64,000 nt of DNA. Source: Microvirga splendida (GTDB lineage: Bacteria; Pseudomonadota; Alphaproteobacteria; Rhizobiales; Beijerinckiaceae). Made by a program: the position numbers and the translations under genes. Numbering within the stretch: position 1 is the first letter of the stretch; every line of letters starts with the position of its first letter. Positions 50,330 through 60,695 of the stretch are shown in pieces. The stretch is from contig NZ_JAELXT010000004.1 in the NCBI RefSeq assembly GCF_016427565.1, positions 62,001-126,000 of the forward strand, written 5' to 3'. The notes below the pieces were generated by a model that worked only from the letters and a program-made list of their open reading frames with translations, made no database searches and was not told the origin of the DNA.

Positions 50330-51589
50330 ATGAGAAAAAGCGGTTCAGGACAGAATGGTGCCCGTGGCGGGCGGTCGGGCTCGCGGCAGGGCTTTCGCTC
50401 GCGCGAGGACAAGCCGGCGCGCAAGACAGCCCCGGCGAAACAGCGCAGCACGAAACCGGCAGCGGCCAAGACGCGAGCACCCTCGGCGGTGCGCGAGAAG
50501 CCTGCTGTGCGGCCCCAGCCGAGCCGCCCTGCCGCGGAGGCTCCGCAGAAGCCGACCCGGGCCCAGGCCAGGGCAGAGGCCCAGGAGGTTCTGGCGACAG
50601 GCGTGCAGACCCTGGTGGTCGAGCCCGACGAGGCTGACATGCGGGTGGACCGCTTCCTCGTCGCCCGGTTCCCGCAACTGGCCTTCACCCACATTCAGCG
50701 CATCGTCCGAAAGGGCGAGCTGCGCATCGACGGCAAGCGCGCCCAGCCCAACGAGCGGCTCGTGGCCGGGCAGAAGGTCCGCGTGCCGCCGCTGAAGCTC
50801 GACCAGCCCCGCCCGGTCGCCCGCAGTGCGGCCAAGGACCAGGACGAACGCGACTTCCTGAAGTCGATCACGCTCTACGAGGACAAGGACGTTCTCATCA
50901 TCAACAAGCCGATGGGGCTCGCCGTCCAGGGCGGCTCGGGCACGAAGCGGCATGTGGACGGGATGCTCGACTCCCTCACCGGCGAAGACGGGCAGAAGCC
51001 GCGTCTCGTGCACCGCCTCGACAAGGACACGGCGGGCTGCCTGGTGATCGCCAAGACGCGCTTTGCCGCGTCTACCATGGCGAAGTCGTTCCGCGCCCGC
51101 ACCACGCGCAAGATCTACTGGGCGCTCGTCGCCGGCGTGCCGCGCGTGCGCCAGGGCAGGGTCTCGACCTATCTCGCCAAGGAAGGCGAGGAGGGCGATG
51201 CGCGCATGAAGGTGGCCCAGCACGGCGACGAGGGCGCAAGCCACGCGCTGACCTATTATGCGGTCATCGACACGGCGGCGCAGAAGCTGGCCTGGCTGTC
51301 GTTGAAGCCGGTCACCGGGCGCACGCACCAGCTTCGTGCCCATGCGGCGCATATCGGCCATCCCATCGTCGGCGATCCGAAATACTTCGACATCGAGAAC
51401 TGGGAGCTGCCTGGCGGCATCCAGAACAAGCTGCATCTGCTGGCGCGCCGCATCGTCATCGCCCATCCGCGGACGGGCAAGCCCATCGATGTGACGGCGC
51501 CGCTGCCGCCGCATATGCAGCAGAGCTTCAACCTGCTGGGCCTGGATACGAGCCAGTACGATCCCATCGTCGAGGCGCCCGAGGATTAG
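50330..51589 (+). CDS. RluA-family pseudouridine synthase
   Basis: A 419-residue protein. The first 90 residues form a basic, disordered extension (Lys, Pro, Ala, Arg). An S4-like RNA-binding domain follows at about 100-160 (MRVDRFLVARFPQLAFTHIQRIVRKGELRIDGKR). The catalytic domain has HRLDKDTAGCLVIAKT with catalytic Asp231. GRTHQLRAHAAHIGHPIVGDPKY is also typical. It is most like RluC, which modifies 23S rRNA, but the exact site is not proven. Confidence 0.9.
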   Translation: MRKSGSGQNGARGGRSGSRQGFRSREDKPARKTAPAKQRSTKPAAAKTRAPSAVREKPAVRPQPSRPAAEAPQKPTRAQARAEAQEVLATGVQTLVVEPDEADMRVDRFLVARFPQLAFTHIQRIVRKGELRIDGKRAQPNERLVAGQKVRVPPLKLDQPRPVARSAAKDQDERDFLKSITLYEDKDVLIINKPMGLAVQGGSGTKRHVDGMLDSLTGEDGQKPRLVHRLDKDTAGCLVIAKTRFAASTMAKSFRARTTRKIYWALVAGVPRVRQGRVSTYLAKEGEEGDARMKVAQHGDEGASHALTYYAVIDTAAQKLAWLSLKPVTGRTHQLRAHAAHIGHPIVGDPKYFDIENWELPGGIQNKLHLLARRIVIAHPRTGKPIDVTAPLPPHMQQSFNLLGLDTSQYDPIVEAPED

Positions 51590-51612
51590 GGCGTCGCGCC
51601 GACCCTCCGCAC

Positions 51613-52191
51613 CTATGGTGCTGCGCCGACTGAATTCGGATCCCGGGCCGCTCTCCGGAACAGCCAGGCCGACAGGAGCCACAGCGCGGCGAAGAACCCG
51701 GTCAGGACCACGATCACCCGTGGCCAGTTCGCCCCGGTGGAGCCTAATCCCGCGCTCAGAGCGATGACTCCGACCAGGGCCTGGGCAAGCGCCGTCGCGA
51801 GCAAGACGTGCGCCATGCCCCGCGGTCGGAAACGCACGATCAAGCCGCCGAAGACCGCTATGGCGAGCACGCCGGCATACATGAGGTTGGCCGGGTTGTC
51901 CTCGGACCCGATAATGCCCACGGCAAGGTTCATCCAGATGAGGATGAAGGCTGCAACGACCGCAACGCCGACGGCGGCACGGTAGGCGGTGTTTCCCGTC
52001 ACCCTGGTGGCGAGTTCATAGGTGCCGCAGGCGGCGAGCAGCATGGCGCCGAACACGATGAAATCGGTCTCGTCCCAGTTCATCTCATCGGTGAACTGCA
52101 TCGCGATCAGCGGCAGCAGCAACAGGAGCGCCGCGATCATCCAGGGCGCTGCCCTCCAGAACCGACCGCCACCATTCCTCGCGCCTGCCAT
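51613..52191 (-). CDS. Polytopic membrane protein of unknown function
   Basis: The 192-residue product has about six hydrophobic segments, starting with WMIAALLLLLPLIAMQF and ending with VIVVLTGFFAALWLLSAWLF, and a short charged tail. The frame is open far upstream, but the ATG at 52191 (MAGARNGGGRFWRA) has GGAG at good spacing. I do not recognise a characterised family. It is divergent from the gene at 52342, with a palindromic repeat between them. Confidence 0.7.
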   Translation of the reverse strand: MAGARNGGGRFWRAAPWMIAALLLLLPLIAMQFTDEMNWDETDFIVFGAMLLAACGTYELATRVTGNTAYRAAVGVAVVAAFILIWMNLAVGIIGSEDNPANLMYAGVLAIAVFGGLIVRFRPRGMAHVLLATALAQALVGVIALSAGLGSTGANWPRVIVVLTGFFAALWLLSAWLFRRAARDPNSVGAAP

Positions 52192-52276
52192 GGACCATCT
52201 CCACCCGTATCGCTCCATCTTAACCCGAAGCAGCTCCATCTCCCAACCTGTCGCACTTTCGCCGCGCATCGAGCGC

Positions 52277-52321
52277 AGCATCGGATGGAGCCCAAACGTG
52301 GTGGCCACCTTTGGGCCGATG
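52277..52321. repeat. Palindromic intergenic repeat, copy C
   Basis: GCATCGGATGGAGCCCAAACGTGG and its partner ending GGGCCGATGC form the same outer palindrome as copies A and B, with a diverged centre (GTGGTGGCCACCTTTGGG). It ends eight bases before the AAGGAGGAG ribosome-binding site of the gene at 52342. Confidence 0.75.
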
Positions 52322-52341
52322 CTCCGGCAAGGAGGAGATCG

Positions 52342-52803
52342 ATGGAACACAAGCATCTTGATCAGCTCCGTAGCGTAGCCGACGTTCAGCCGAGACCCCT
52401 GTCTCGTGACGAACGACTTCAGCGGTGGATTGCCCTGCTCGAGTGCGATCCGAAACGCCCGCTGACCCCCCTCGGTGAGATCGAGTACAAGCCGCCGGCG
52501 GAGAGAGCGCTGATCCGCGAGGACAACTCTCCGCTCACGGTGGCTTATGAGGATCCGATCCTGCGCGCAGACGGACTTGCAAGCGACAGGCTCGGCGATG
52601 CCATGCGCTACTTCGCGCTCTCCGACGGTCAGGCCCACTACGCCCTCTGCTCGTGCCTCAGCGGGCGCACGATGGATGCCACGACCTGCGCACAGAGATT
52701 GCGGAACGCGACCGGGAATGTCGCCTGGGAATCGGCTTTGGGCGCCTGGGCGTTGGCGGCTCTCGCCGTGAGCCTGCCGGGGATCGTCTATCTGCTGGGC
52801 TGA
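52342..52803 (+). CDS. Unknown protein with C-terminal membrane segment
   Basis: The ATG at 52342 follows a near-perfect AAGGAGGAG. The 153-residue product is polar for its first 125 residues (MEHKHLDQLRSVADVQPRPLSRDERLQRW), contains two Cys in ALCSCLSGRTMDATTCAQR plus a third nearby, and ends with a hydrophobic stretch (ALGAWALAALAVSLPGIVYLLG). It may be a tail-anchored membrane protein. No family was recognised. Confidence 0.7.
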   Translation: MEHKHLDQLRSVADVQPRPLSRDERLQRWIALLECDPKRPLTPLGEIEYKPPAERALIREDNSPLTVAYEDPILRADGLASDRLGDAMRYFALSDGQAHYALCSCLSGRTMDATTCAQRLRNATGNVAWESALGAWALAALAVSLPGIVYLLG

Positions 52804-52928
52804 GGCGGACCTCACCGGCTGTCGATCATCACGTCAGGAGACCCGTCGTCTCCTGATGCTGCCTTGGCCGTTGCAGGCTTGCCTTGAATCGGAGACAAAG
52901 CTGCAGACCGGACAAAGGCGCCTCCATC

Positions 52929-53519
52929 ATGCTGCATATCGAGCCCGTAACCCTCTCGACGGCCCGTCTGACCCTTCGGCCCTTGAGCGCCGCAGATGTT
53001 CCGGCTCTAGGCGTGGCTGCCACCGATGGAGAGCTCTGGGAGAAGAAGACCACGACGGTGCCGCGACCGGAGGGCTTCGATGCCTATGTACAGAAAGCCC
53101 TGGAGCTGCAGGCGGCCGGCCTGGCGCTGCCGTTCACGACTGTCGTGAAAGAGGGCAACCGGGTGGTCGGCTCGACCCGCTACATGAACATCGACGCCGC
53201 CAATCACCGGGTCGAGATCGGCACCACATGGATCGCGAGATCCTGGCAGCGGACCTTCGTCAACACCCATGCGAAGTTCCTCATGCTGCGGCACGCGTTC
53301 GAGGGGCTGGGCTGCAACGCCGTGGAGCTGCGGACCCACCGGCTCAATGACCAGTCGCGCGCCGCCATCGAGCGCCTCGGCGCCAAGCTCGACGGCATCC
53401 TGCGCCAGCACATGATCATGCCCGACGGGCACATCCGCGATACGGCGGTCTACAGCATCGTCCGCGACGAGTGGCCGGCGGTGAAGGCCGGGCTCGAGCG
53501 GAAGATGGCTTCGGAATGA
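52929..53519 (+). CDS. GNAT-family N-acetyltransferase (RimJ/RimL-like)
   Basis: A 196-residue acetyltransferase-like protein. The N-terminal VTLSTARLTLRPLSAADVPAL is the usual opening. VVGSTRYMNIDAANHRVEIGTTWI and LRHAFEGLGCNAVELRTHRLNDQSRAAIERLGAKLDG match the acetyl-CoA-binding and C-terminal GNAT motifs of the RimJ/RimL type. The start at 52929 is chosen for family fit. The substrate is unknown (a protein N-terminus or a small molecule). Confidence 0.85.
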   Translation: MLHIEPVTLSTARLTLRPLSAADVPALGVAATDGELWEKKTTTVPRPEGFDAYVQKALELQAAGLALPFTTVVKEGNRVVGSTRYMNIDAANHRVEIGTTWIARSWQRTFVNTHAKFLMLRHAFEGLGCNAVELRTHRLNDQSRAAIERLGAKLDGILRQHMIMPDGHIRDTAVYSIVRDEWPAVKAGLERKMASE

Positions 53520-53609
53520 GGTCATGCCGGTCAAGCTTGGCCGCTTGCGGAACGCTGCCCATCGGATCACGTTGGAACTCTGAGCAGTGTTCGTGAGGTG
53601 AGTCGAGCC

Positions 53610-53885
53610 ATGAGCAGTGACGTCAGGGACAACGTGGACCGTCATCGCTTCGAACTGGAGCGGAACGGGGAGATTGCGTTTGCGACCTACGAGCGGCGCG
53701 GGTCCGATCTCGTGATCCGTCACGTGGAAGCCGCCATTCCCCTGCGGGGGACCGGAGCTGCCAGCGACCTCATGCAGGGCGTGGCGGAAATCGCCCGCTC
53801 CGAGGGGAGGACGATCACCCCTCTGTGCGGCTATGCGCGAACCTGGATCCGCCGCCACAAGGAGTACAGCGATCTCCTGGGTTGA
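53610..53885 (+). CDS. Small GNAT-like (YjdJ-type) N-acetyltransferase
   Basis: A 91-residue single-domain protein. RHRFELERNGEIAFATYERRGSDLVIRHVEAAIPLRGTGAASDLMQGVAEIARSEGRTITPLCGYARTWIRRHKEY-type order matches the minimal GNAT-like family with the acetyl-CoA loop RGTGAAS and the Cys in PLCGYA. GAGGTGAG lies before the ATG at 53610. The substrate is unknown. Confidence 0.88.
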   Translation: MSSDVRDNVDRHRFELERNGEIAFATYERRGSDLVIRHVEAAIPLRGTGAASDLMQGVAEIARSEGRTITPLCGYARTWIRRHKEYSDLLG

Positions 53886-53984
53886 CCGACGCACCCTCCG
53901 TTTATCGGGTGTGCCCATTCGCCGTACTGCGAACTGCGTCGAAATAAACTAAACAGCGGCTCCTCCAAAAAATTAAATTGCGCT

Positions 53985-55772
53985 ATGGGGGCGCCGCCGG
54001 TGACAAACGTTCTCGAAAAAGCAAGACAGATCTTGTCAAAGAAAAGCTTGGCTGTTCCGGCCGCCATTCTGGCCCTGGTGATTGCGGCCGCCATCTTCCT
54101 CGCCCCCCGTTACCTGGCTCAGCCGGTCGCCGAGATCACCTATTCCGAGTTCACCCGCGAACTGGGCCAGAAAAAGGTCCAGAAGGTCCTGATCGAGAGC
54201 GGCGGCCTATCGGTCTCCCTGGCTGACAGGAACGTCTTCGTGCGCATACCGAACGGTCTCGTGAGCGCCGACTATATCGAGCGGATCACCGCCTCCGGGG
54301 CCGAGGTCGACTTCAAGAAACCAGGCTTCGACCCGGCCCACATGGCGAGCATCGTCGTGCCGATCGTGCTGGTTCTGGCCGTGCTGGCCATGCTGGCGAT
54401 CCAGACCGACTTCAAGCCGACCTCCCGCTGGCCCAAGGTGGTTCGCAGCATCCCGAACCGCTTCGACGATGTGGCCGGCCAGGAGGAGGCCAAGGCCGAA
54501 CTGCAGGAGGTCATTTCCTTCCTGAAGGACTCGGACGCCTTCACCAGGGTCGGGGCCCGAATTCCCCGCGGCCTGCTGATGGTCGGGCCTCCGGGCACGG
54601 GCAAGACCCTGATCGCCAAGGCGCTGGCCGGCGAGGCGGGCGTCTCCTTCATGGTGGTGTCGGGAAGCGACTTCTCGGCGCCGCTCATCGGCATCGCCAA
54701 GGGCCGCGTCTCCAAGCTCTTCGAGCAGGCCCGCAAGAAGGCTCCCTGCCTGATCTTCATTGACGAGATCGATGCCATCGGCCGCAAGCGCGGGGGCGGG
54801 GGATCGGCCGCCGACCGTGAGTTCGAGGCCACCTTGAACCAGCTCCTCGTGGAGATGGACGGGTTCAACACCACGGCGGGCGTGATCGTCATCGGGGCCA
54901 CCAACCGCGTGGACGTCCTCGATCCGGCGCTCCTGCGCCCCGGCCGCTTCGACCGCCAAGTTCATATCGGACTGCCCGACATCTCCGGCCGTGAGGCGAT
55001 CCTCAACGTTCATGCCCGCAACGTGAAGCTGGCCCACGGAGTCAGCCTCGCCTCGATCGCGAAGGGCACGCCCGGATTCTCGGGCGCCGATCTCGGCAAC
55101 CTCCTGAACGAGGCGGCCATCTTCGCGGCGCGCGAAGGCGTCACGGAGGTGACCCGCGAGCATCTGGAGGCTGCCCGCAACAAGATCATCATGGGGCTCG
55201 AGCGCCGCTCCCTCGTCATCACGGACGAGGAGCGCCGCCTCGTGGCGGTGCACGAGGCCGGTCACGCCCTCTGCGCGACCCTGCTCCCGGCCTCCGACCA
55301 GGTGCACAGCGCCACCATCATTCCCCACGGCCAGGCGCTCGGCCTCGTCATGCGCCTGCCGGAGCATGACCGCTTCTGCATCCCGGTGGAGAAGCTCGAG
55401 GCCGATCTCATCGTCGCCATGGGCGGCCGCGCGGCCGAGGAGGTCGTGTTCGGCCCGAAAAAGGTCACGACGGGTGCCGCCAGCGACATCGCACACGCCA
55501 CCAACATCGTCACCAAGATGGTGACCGAGTGGGGCATGAGCCCGGCCATCGGCATGGTCCGCGTCGCCCGCTCGGGCGACAACCTTCCGCGCGAGGTCGA
55601 GCAGGAGATCCGGCGCATCATCGACGAGATGTACGAGGCCGCCAAGGTCTGCATCGAAGACAACCGCGATGCGCTCGATGCCCTGACGGAGGCGCTGCTG
55701 GAGCACGAGACGATTGAGGGCGACGAGGTCCGCCGGATCGTTCACATGCAGCAAGCGAGGCTTGCAGCCTGA
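53985..55772 (+). CDS. Divergent FtsH-type ATP-dependent zinc metalloprotease
   Basis: A 595-residue inner-membrane AAA+ protease related to FtsH. Two membrane helices (about 22-40 and 121-139) flank a small periplasmic domain. Walker A GPPGTGKT is at 201-208 and Walker B IFIDEID at 257-263. The SRH GATNRVDVLDPALLRPGRFDRQ is complete. The zinc site HEAGH is at 423-427, with a third ligand Asp501 (TTGAASDIAHAT). The pore loop, normally FVGVGA, reads LIGIAK at 234-239 and so lacks the aromatic residue. It is shorter than housekeeping FtsH (about 640 residues) and is probably a paralogue with a specialised substrate. An alternative GTG start exists at 54000. Confidence 0.88.
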   Translation: MGAPPVTNVLEKARQILSKKSLAVPAAILALVIAAAIFLAPRYLAQPVAEITYSEFTRELGQKKVQKVLIESGGLSVSLADRNVFVRIPNGLVSADYIERITASGAEVDFKKPGFDPAHMASIVVPIVLVLAVLAMLAIQTDFKPTSRWPKVVRSIPNRFDDVAGQEEAKAELQEVISFLKDSDAFTRVGARIPRGLLMVGPPGTGKTLIAKALAGEAGVSFMVVSGSDFSAPLIGIAKGRVSKLFEQARKKAPCLIFIDEIDAIGRKRGGGGSAADREFEATLNQLLVEMDGFNTTAGVIVIGATNRVDVLDPALLRPGRFDRQVHIGLPDISGREAILNVHARNVKLAHGVSLASIAKGTPGFSGADLGNLLNEAAIFAAREGVTEVTREHLEAARNKIIMGLERRSLVITDEERRLVAVHEAGHALCATLLPASDQVHSATIIPHGQALGLVMRLPEHDRFCIPVEKLEADLIVAMGGRAAEEVVFGPKKVTTGAASDIAHATNIVTKMVTEWGMSPAIGMVRVARSGDNLPREVEQEIRRIIDEMYEAAKVCIEDNRDALDALTEALLEHETIEGDEVRRIVHMQQARLAA

Positions 55773-55791
55773 ACAGGGTGGGGGCTTTCAC

Positions 55792-55917
55792 ATGAAACAG
55801 CTCGTCCGCGCCGCTCTCATCGTCGGCCTCGGTCTTCTGGTCACGGCTTGCGACAAGTGCGGCAATTGGAGCATCAACACCCCGCAGCTCTGCCACGGGG
55901 CCAAGCCGCAAGGCTGA
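55792..55917 (+). CDS. Tiny lipoprotein, 41 residues
   Basis: The ATG at 55792 follows GGTGGGGG. The signal segment (LVRAALIVGLGLLVTAC) ends in a lipobox VTAC with the lipidated Cys at residue 20. The mature peptide is only about 22 residues with two further Cys (CDKCGNW... LCHGAKPQG). The size and layout recall entericidin-like small lipoproteins, but the sequence is not clearly of that family. It lies 19 bases after the ftsH-like gene and may be co-transcribed. Confidence 0.7.
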   Translation: MKQLVRAALIVGLGLLVTACDKCGNWSINTPQLCHGAKPQG

Positions 55918-55938
55918 ACCCACGTTCGGGCGGTGCGG

Positions 55939-56793
55939 CTAACGCGCCCGCAACTCTCCATCGCCCCAACTTTCGTGGGTGGTGGACAACCCAAGCTGCT
56001 CTTCGAGCAGGGAAGTGTAGAGCTCCGGCCGAGCCACATAGGGGAAGTGCCCGCCCCACTCGAAACGGTACGCCACCGAAGGGTTCAGGCGGGCCCGCAC
56101 GGCCTCGCGCATGAGCGGTGGAATGAGCGGGTCGTCGGCACTCTCGATTGTTGCAATCCGCTCCCGCGGCAGATCGAGGGGCGGCAATTCCGGTCCTTGT
56201 TTGAGAGCCTTCAGCCGTGCGCGTAGTTCCGGCTCCGGGATGCGTCCGCCAACTTCGGCTAACAGAAGATCGACCAGCTCCGCCTGCTCCGGATGAGTAT
56301 CCCGCCAGACGCCGAGGCCGCGGCCGAACCCGGCGCGCAGTTCCCCGATGGGTGCATGGTCGAGATCGGACGAGTAGGGCGGCCGTTCCGCGATCCCTGC
56401 AACCGAGTGCAGGGTGTTGGCTGCAATGAGCCTCTCGGCACTGTGCGGATACGCTGCTGCGAAGAACTGGGCCAGGTATCCTCCAAGCGATGAGCCGAGC
56501 ACCGTGACGCGCTCGAGGCCAAGCCTGCCGCACAAGTCCGCCAGATCGCCCGCCCATTCGACGATGCCGCCGCTGGCGGGATAGGTGACGGCCACGATGC
56601 GGGCGCGGCCCTCCAGGGCCTCGATCTGCTGCCAGAAGATGTCGCCGCGGCCCAACGTGCCCGGAATGAGCAGCAGCGCCGGGCCGCTCCGGCCTGCCTC
56701 GACATATCCCCATTCGCGGCCGTTGACGACCATCCGCTGCTCGGAATGGCGAGCCGCGAAACGGTCTCGGGCTGCAATCAGGCTGTTGGGCAT
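55939..56793 (-). CDS. Alpha/beta-fold hydrolase
   Basis: A 284-residue protein with the oxyanion segment LLLIPGTLGRGDIFW and the nucleophile elbow GSSLGG. A likely acid is in ESADDPLIPP, and His is in EWGGHFPYVARP. The order Ser-Asp-His is canonical. The start at 56793 (MPNSLIAARDRFAARH) has AGGAG upstream. The substrate is unknown; the EWGGHFPYVARPELY end resembles the ester and C-C hydrolase branch. Confidence 0.87.
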   Translation of the reverse strand: MPNSLIAARDRFAARHSEQRMVVNGREWGYVEAGRSGPALLLIPGTLGRGDIFWQQIEALEGRARIVAVTYPASGGIVEWAGDLADLCGRLGLERVTVLGSSLGGYLAQFFAAAYPHSAERLIAANTLHSVAGIAERPPYSSDLDHAPIGELRAGFGRGLGVWRDTHPEQAELVDLLLAEVGGRIPEPELRARLKALKQGPELPPLDLPRERIATIESADDPLIPPLMREAVRARLNPSVAYRFEWGGHFPYVARPELYTSLLEEQLGLSTTHESWGDGELRAR

Positions 56794-56906
56794 GCGAAAG
56801 GCTCCTGCACGAAACTGCATCCTCGTGTGCACAGGCTGCCGCAGATGGCGCGCGAACGCCAGAGCCGGAGCACAGGCTCAGCGATGATGCAGGGTGTCGG
56901 CTCCGC

Positions 56907-57965
56907 TCAGGTGCTCCGCCGCTCGATGAGCACGTGCCCTGTGTCGATGATGCGGGAAGCGGCTGGGGGCTGCTCGCCGTGGATGCCGGCGAGAATCAGG
57001 CGCGCGACTTCCTTTCCGATCAGATCGCCCGAGGGGCGGATCGTCGTCAGGGACGGGATGCACGAGGCGCTGAAATCGAGATCTCCGAAGCCCACCACGG
57101 CAATGTTGTCCGGCACGGCAATGCCCTGGCGCTGGCACTCGAAGAGCGCTCCCAGGGCGATGAGATCGTTGGAGCAGGCGATGCCGTCGAGGTCCGGAAT
57201 CTGCTGCAGCGCCCGGTTCAACAGGAGCGAACCGGCCTCGACCGTGGCGGCACCGGGGTGATTGACGATCTCACAGGAAGCGGGCTCCGCCGCACGACGG
57301 GCCTCCTCGACGAAGCCGCTCGCGCGCTTGGCCGCACGATGATCCTCCTGCATGCGGGCGCCCAGGAAGGCGACGCGGCGGCGGCCCTTCGACAGGAGAT
57401 GCCGGGCTGCGGACGCGCCCACCTGCGGGTGCGAGAACCCGACGGCCATGTCGATGGGCTCCCCGCCGATCTCCCACATCTCGACGACGGGAACGCCGCT
57501 CGCCCGCAGAAGCTTGCGGGTCTCGGCGTTGTGGGACAGGCCCGTCAGCACCACGGCGGCCGGAGCCCAGGCGAGGGCGGTTCGCACCAGCGCCTCCTCC
57601 TGATCCTCCCCATACTCGCTGTGGCCGAGGATCACCTGCAGGCCTTCCGCCGCCAGTTCGGATTGCAGGGTCGACACCGTCTCGGCGAAGAAAGCGTTGC
57701 GGATCGACGGCACGATGATGCTGACGACCTTCGACGACGCAGCCGCGAGCCCCCCTGCCACCAGATTGGGAACGTAGCCCAGGGTGGAGATCGCGCGGGC
57801 GATTTCCTGGCCTGCCGCAGGAGAAACGGCAGCAGGCTTGCGAAGGTAGAGCGAGACCGTTGAAGGGGAGACCTGGGCCAGCTTGGCGACGTCCATCATC
57901 GTCACGCGCTGCATCTTGCGTCGCTTCCGAGGAGTGCGGTTCTGCAAGCTGCTGCGAGCGTCCAT
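56907..57965 (-). CDS. LacI-family transcriptional regulator
   Basis: A 352-residue repressor-type protein. The N-terminal LacI HTH spans about residues 21-67 (VTMMDVAKLAQVSPSTVSLYLRKPAAVSPAAGQEIARAISTLGYVPN). The periplasmic-binding-protein-like effector domain follows, with IIVPSIRNAFFAETVSTLQSEL and CSNDLIALGALFECQRQGIAVPDNIAVVGFGDLDFS typical of the GntR/LacI group. GGAAGG precedes the ATG. It is divergent from the ABC-transporter operon and very likely controls it, sensing the transported sugar or a derivative. Confidence 0.92.
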   Translation of the reverse strand: MDARSSLQNRTPRKRRKMQRVTMMDVAKLAQVSPSTVSLYLRKPAAVSPAAGQEIARAISTLGYVPNLVAGGLAAASSKVVSIIVPSIRNAFFAETVSTLQSELAAEGLQVILGHSEYGEDQEEALVRTALAWAPAAVVLTGLSHNAETRKLLRASGVPVVEMWEIGGEPIDMAVGFSHPQVGASAARHLLSKGRRRVAFLGARMQEDHRAAKRASGFVEEARRAAEPASCEIVNHPGAATVEAGSLLLNRALQQIPDLDGIACSNDLIALGALFECQRQGIAVPDNIAVVGFGDLDFSASCIPSLTTIRPSGDLIGKEVARLILAGIHGEQPPAASRIIDTGHVLIERRST

Positions 57966-58001
57966 CAGCCTTCCTTTTCGTAGCGCTGCGAGAAATTCTG
58001 T

Positions 58002-58021
58002 TTATGACTATAGTGTCATAA
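58002..58021. promoter_or_regulatory. Candidate operator: perfect 7-bp inverted repeat
   Basis: TTATGAC and GTCATAA are perfect arms separated by TATAGT. The site starts 37 bases upstream of the LacI-type regulator start in the divergent intergenic region. A further half-site TATGAC lies close by, at about 58042. The size fits a LacI-family operator, although the usual central CG is absent. It could control the regulator, the transporter, or both. Confidence 0.6.
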
Positions 58022-58218
58022 GCACAATTCTCAAATGAAATATGACAGTAATAGCTCTTCACACGCTCCTTTGGGCCTCGAAGCACCTCTCTTAAGGCGG
58101 CTTGCAGAAGAAGGATCGTAGCGCTATTATAGCCGCAATCAGCCACAAACCTGGGATTCGTCCTAGGCGTGTGCAGGGGTGCCGAGTCTGGCCCGCCGCA
58201 AAGCAACAGGGAGGGAGC

Positions 58219-60616
<2,398 letters not shown>

Positions 60617-60638
60617 GGCCCGTCATCTTTAAAACCTT

Positions 60639-60664
60639 GGACAGACGCCTTCGGGCGTCTGTCC
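60639..60664 (+). promoter_or_regulatory. Intra-operon hairpin between binding protein and permease genes
   Basis: GGACAGACGCC and GGCGTCTGTCC form an 11-bp stem with a TTCG-type loop, without a T-run. In many ABC sugar operons such a stem after the binding-protein gene stabilises its mRNA and raises its level above the permeases. Confidence 0.7.
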
Positions 60665-60695
60665 CCCGTGACCGCATCCGAGCAGGACCAGGACG

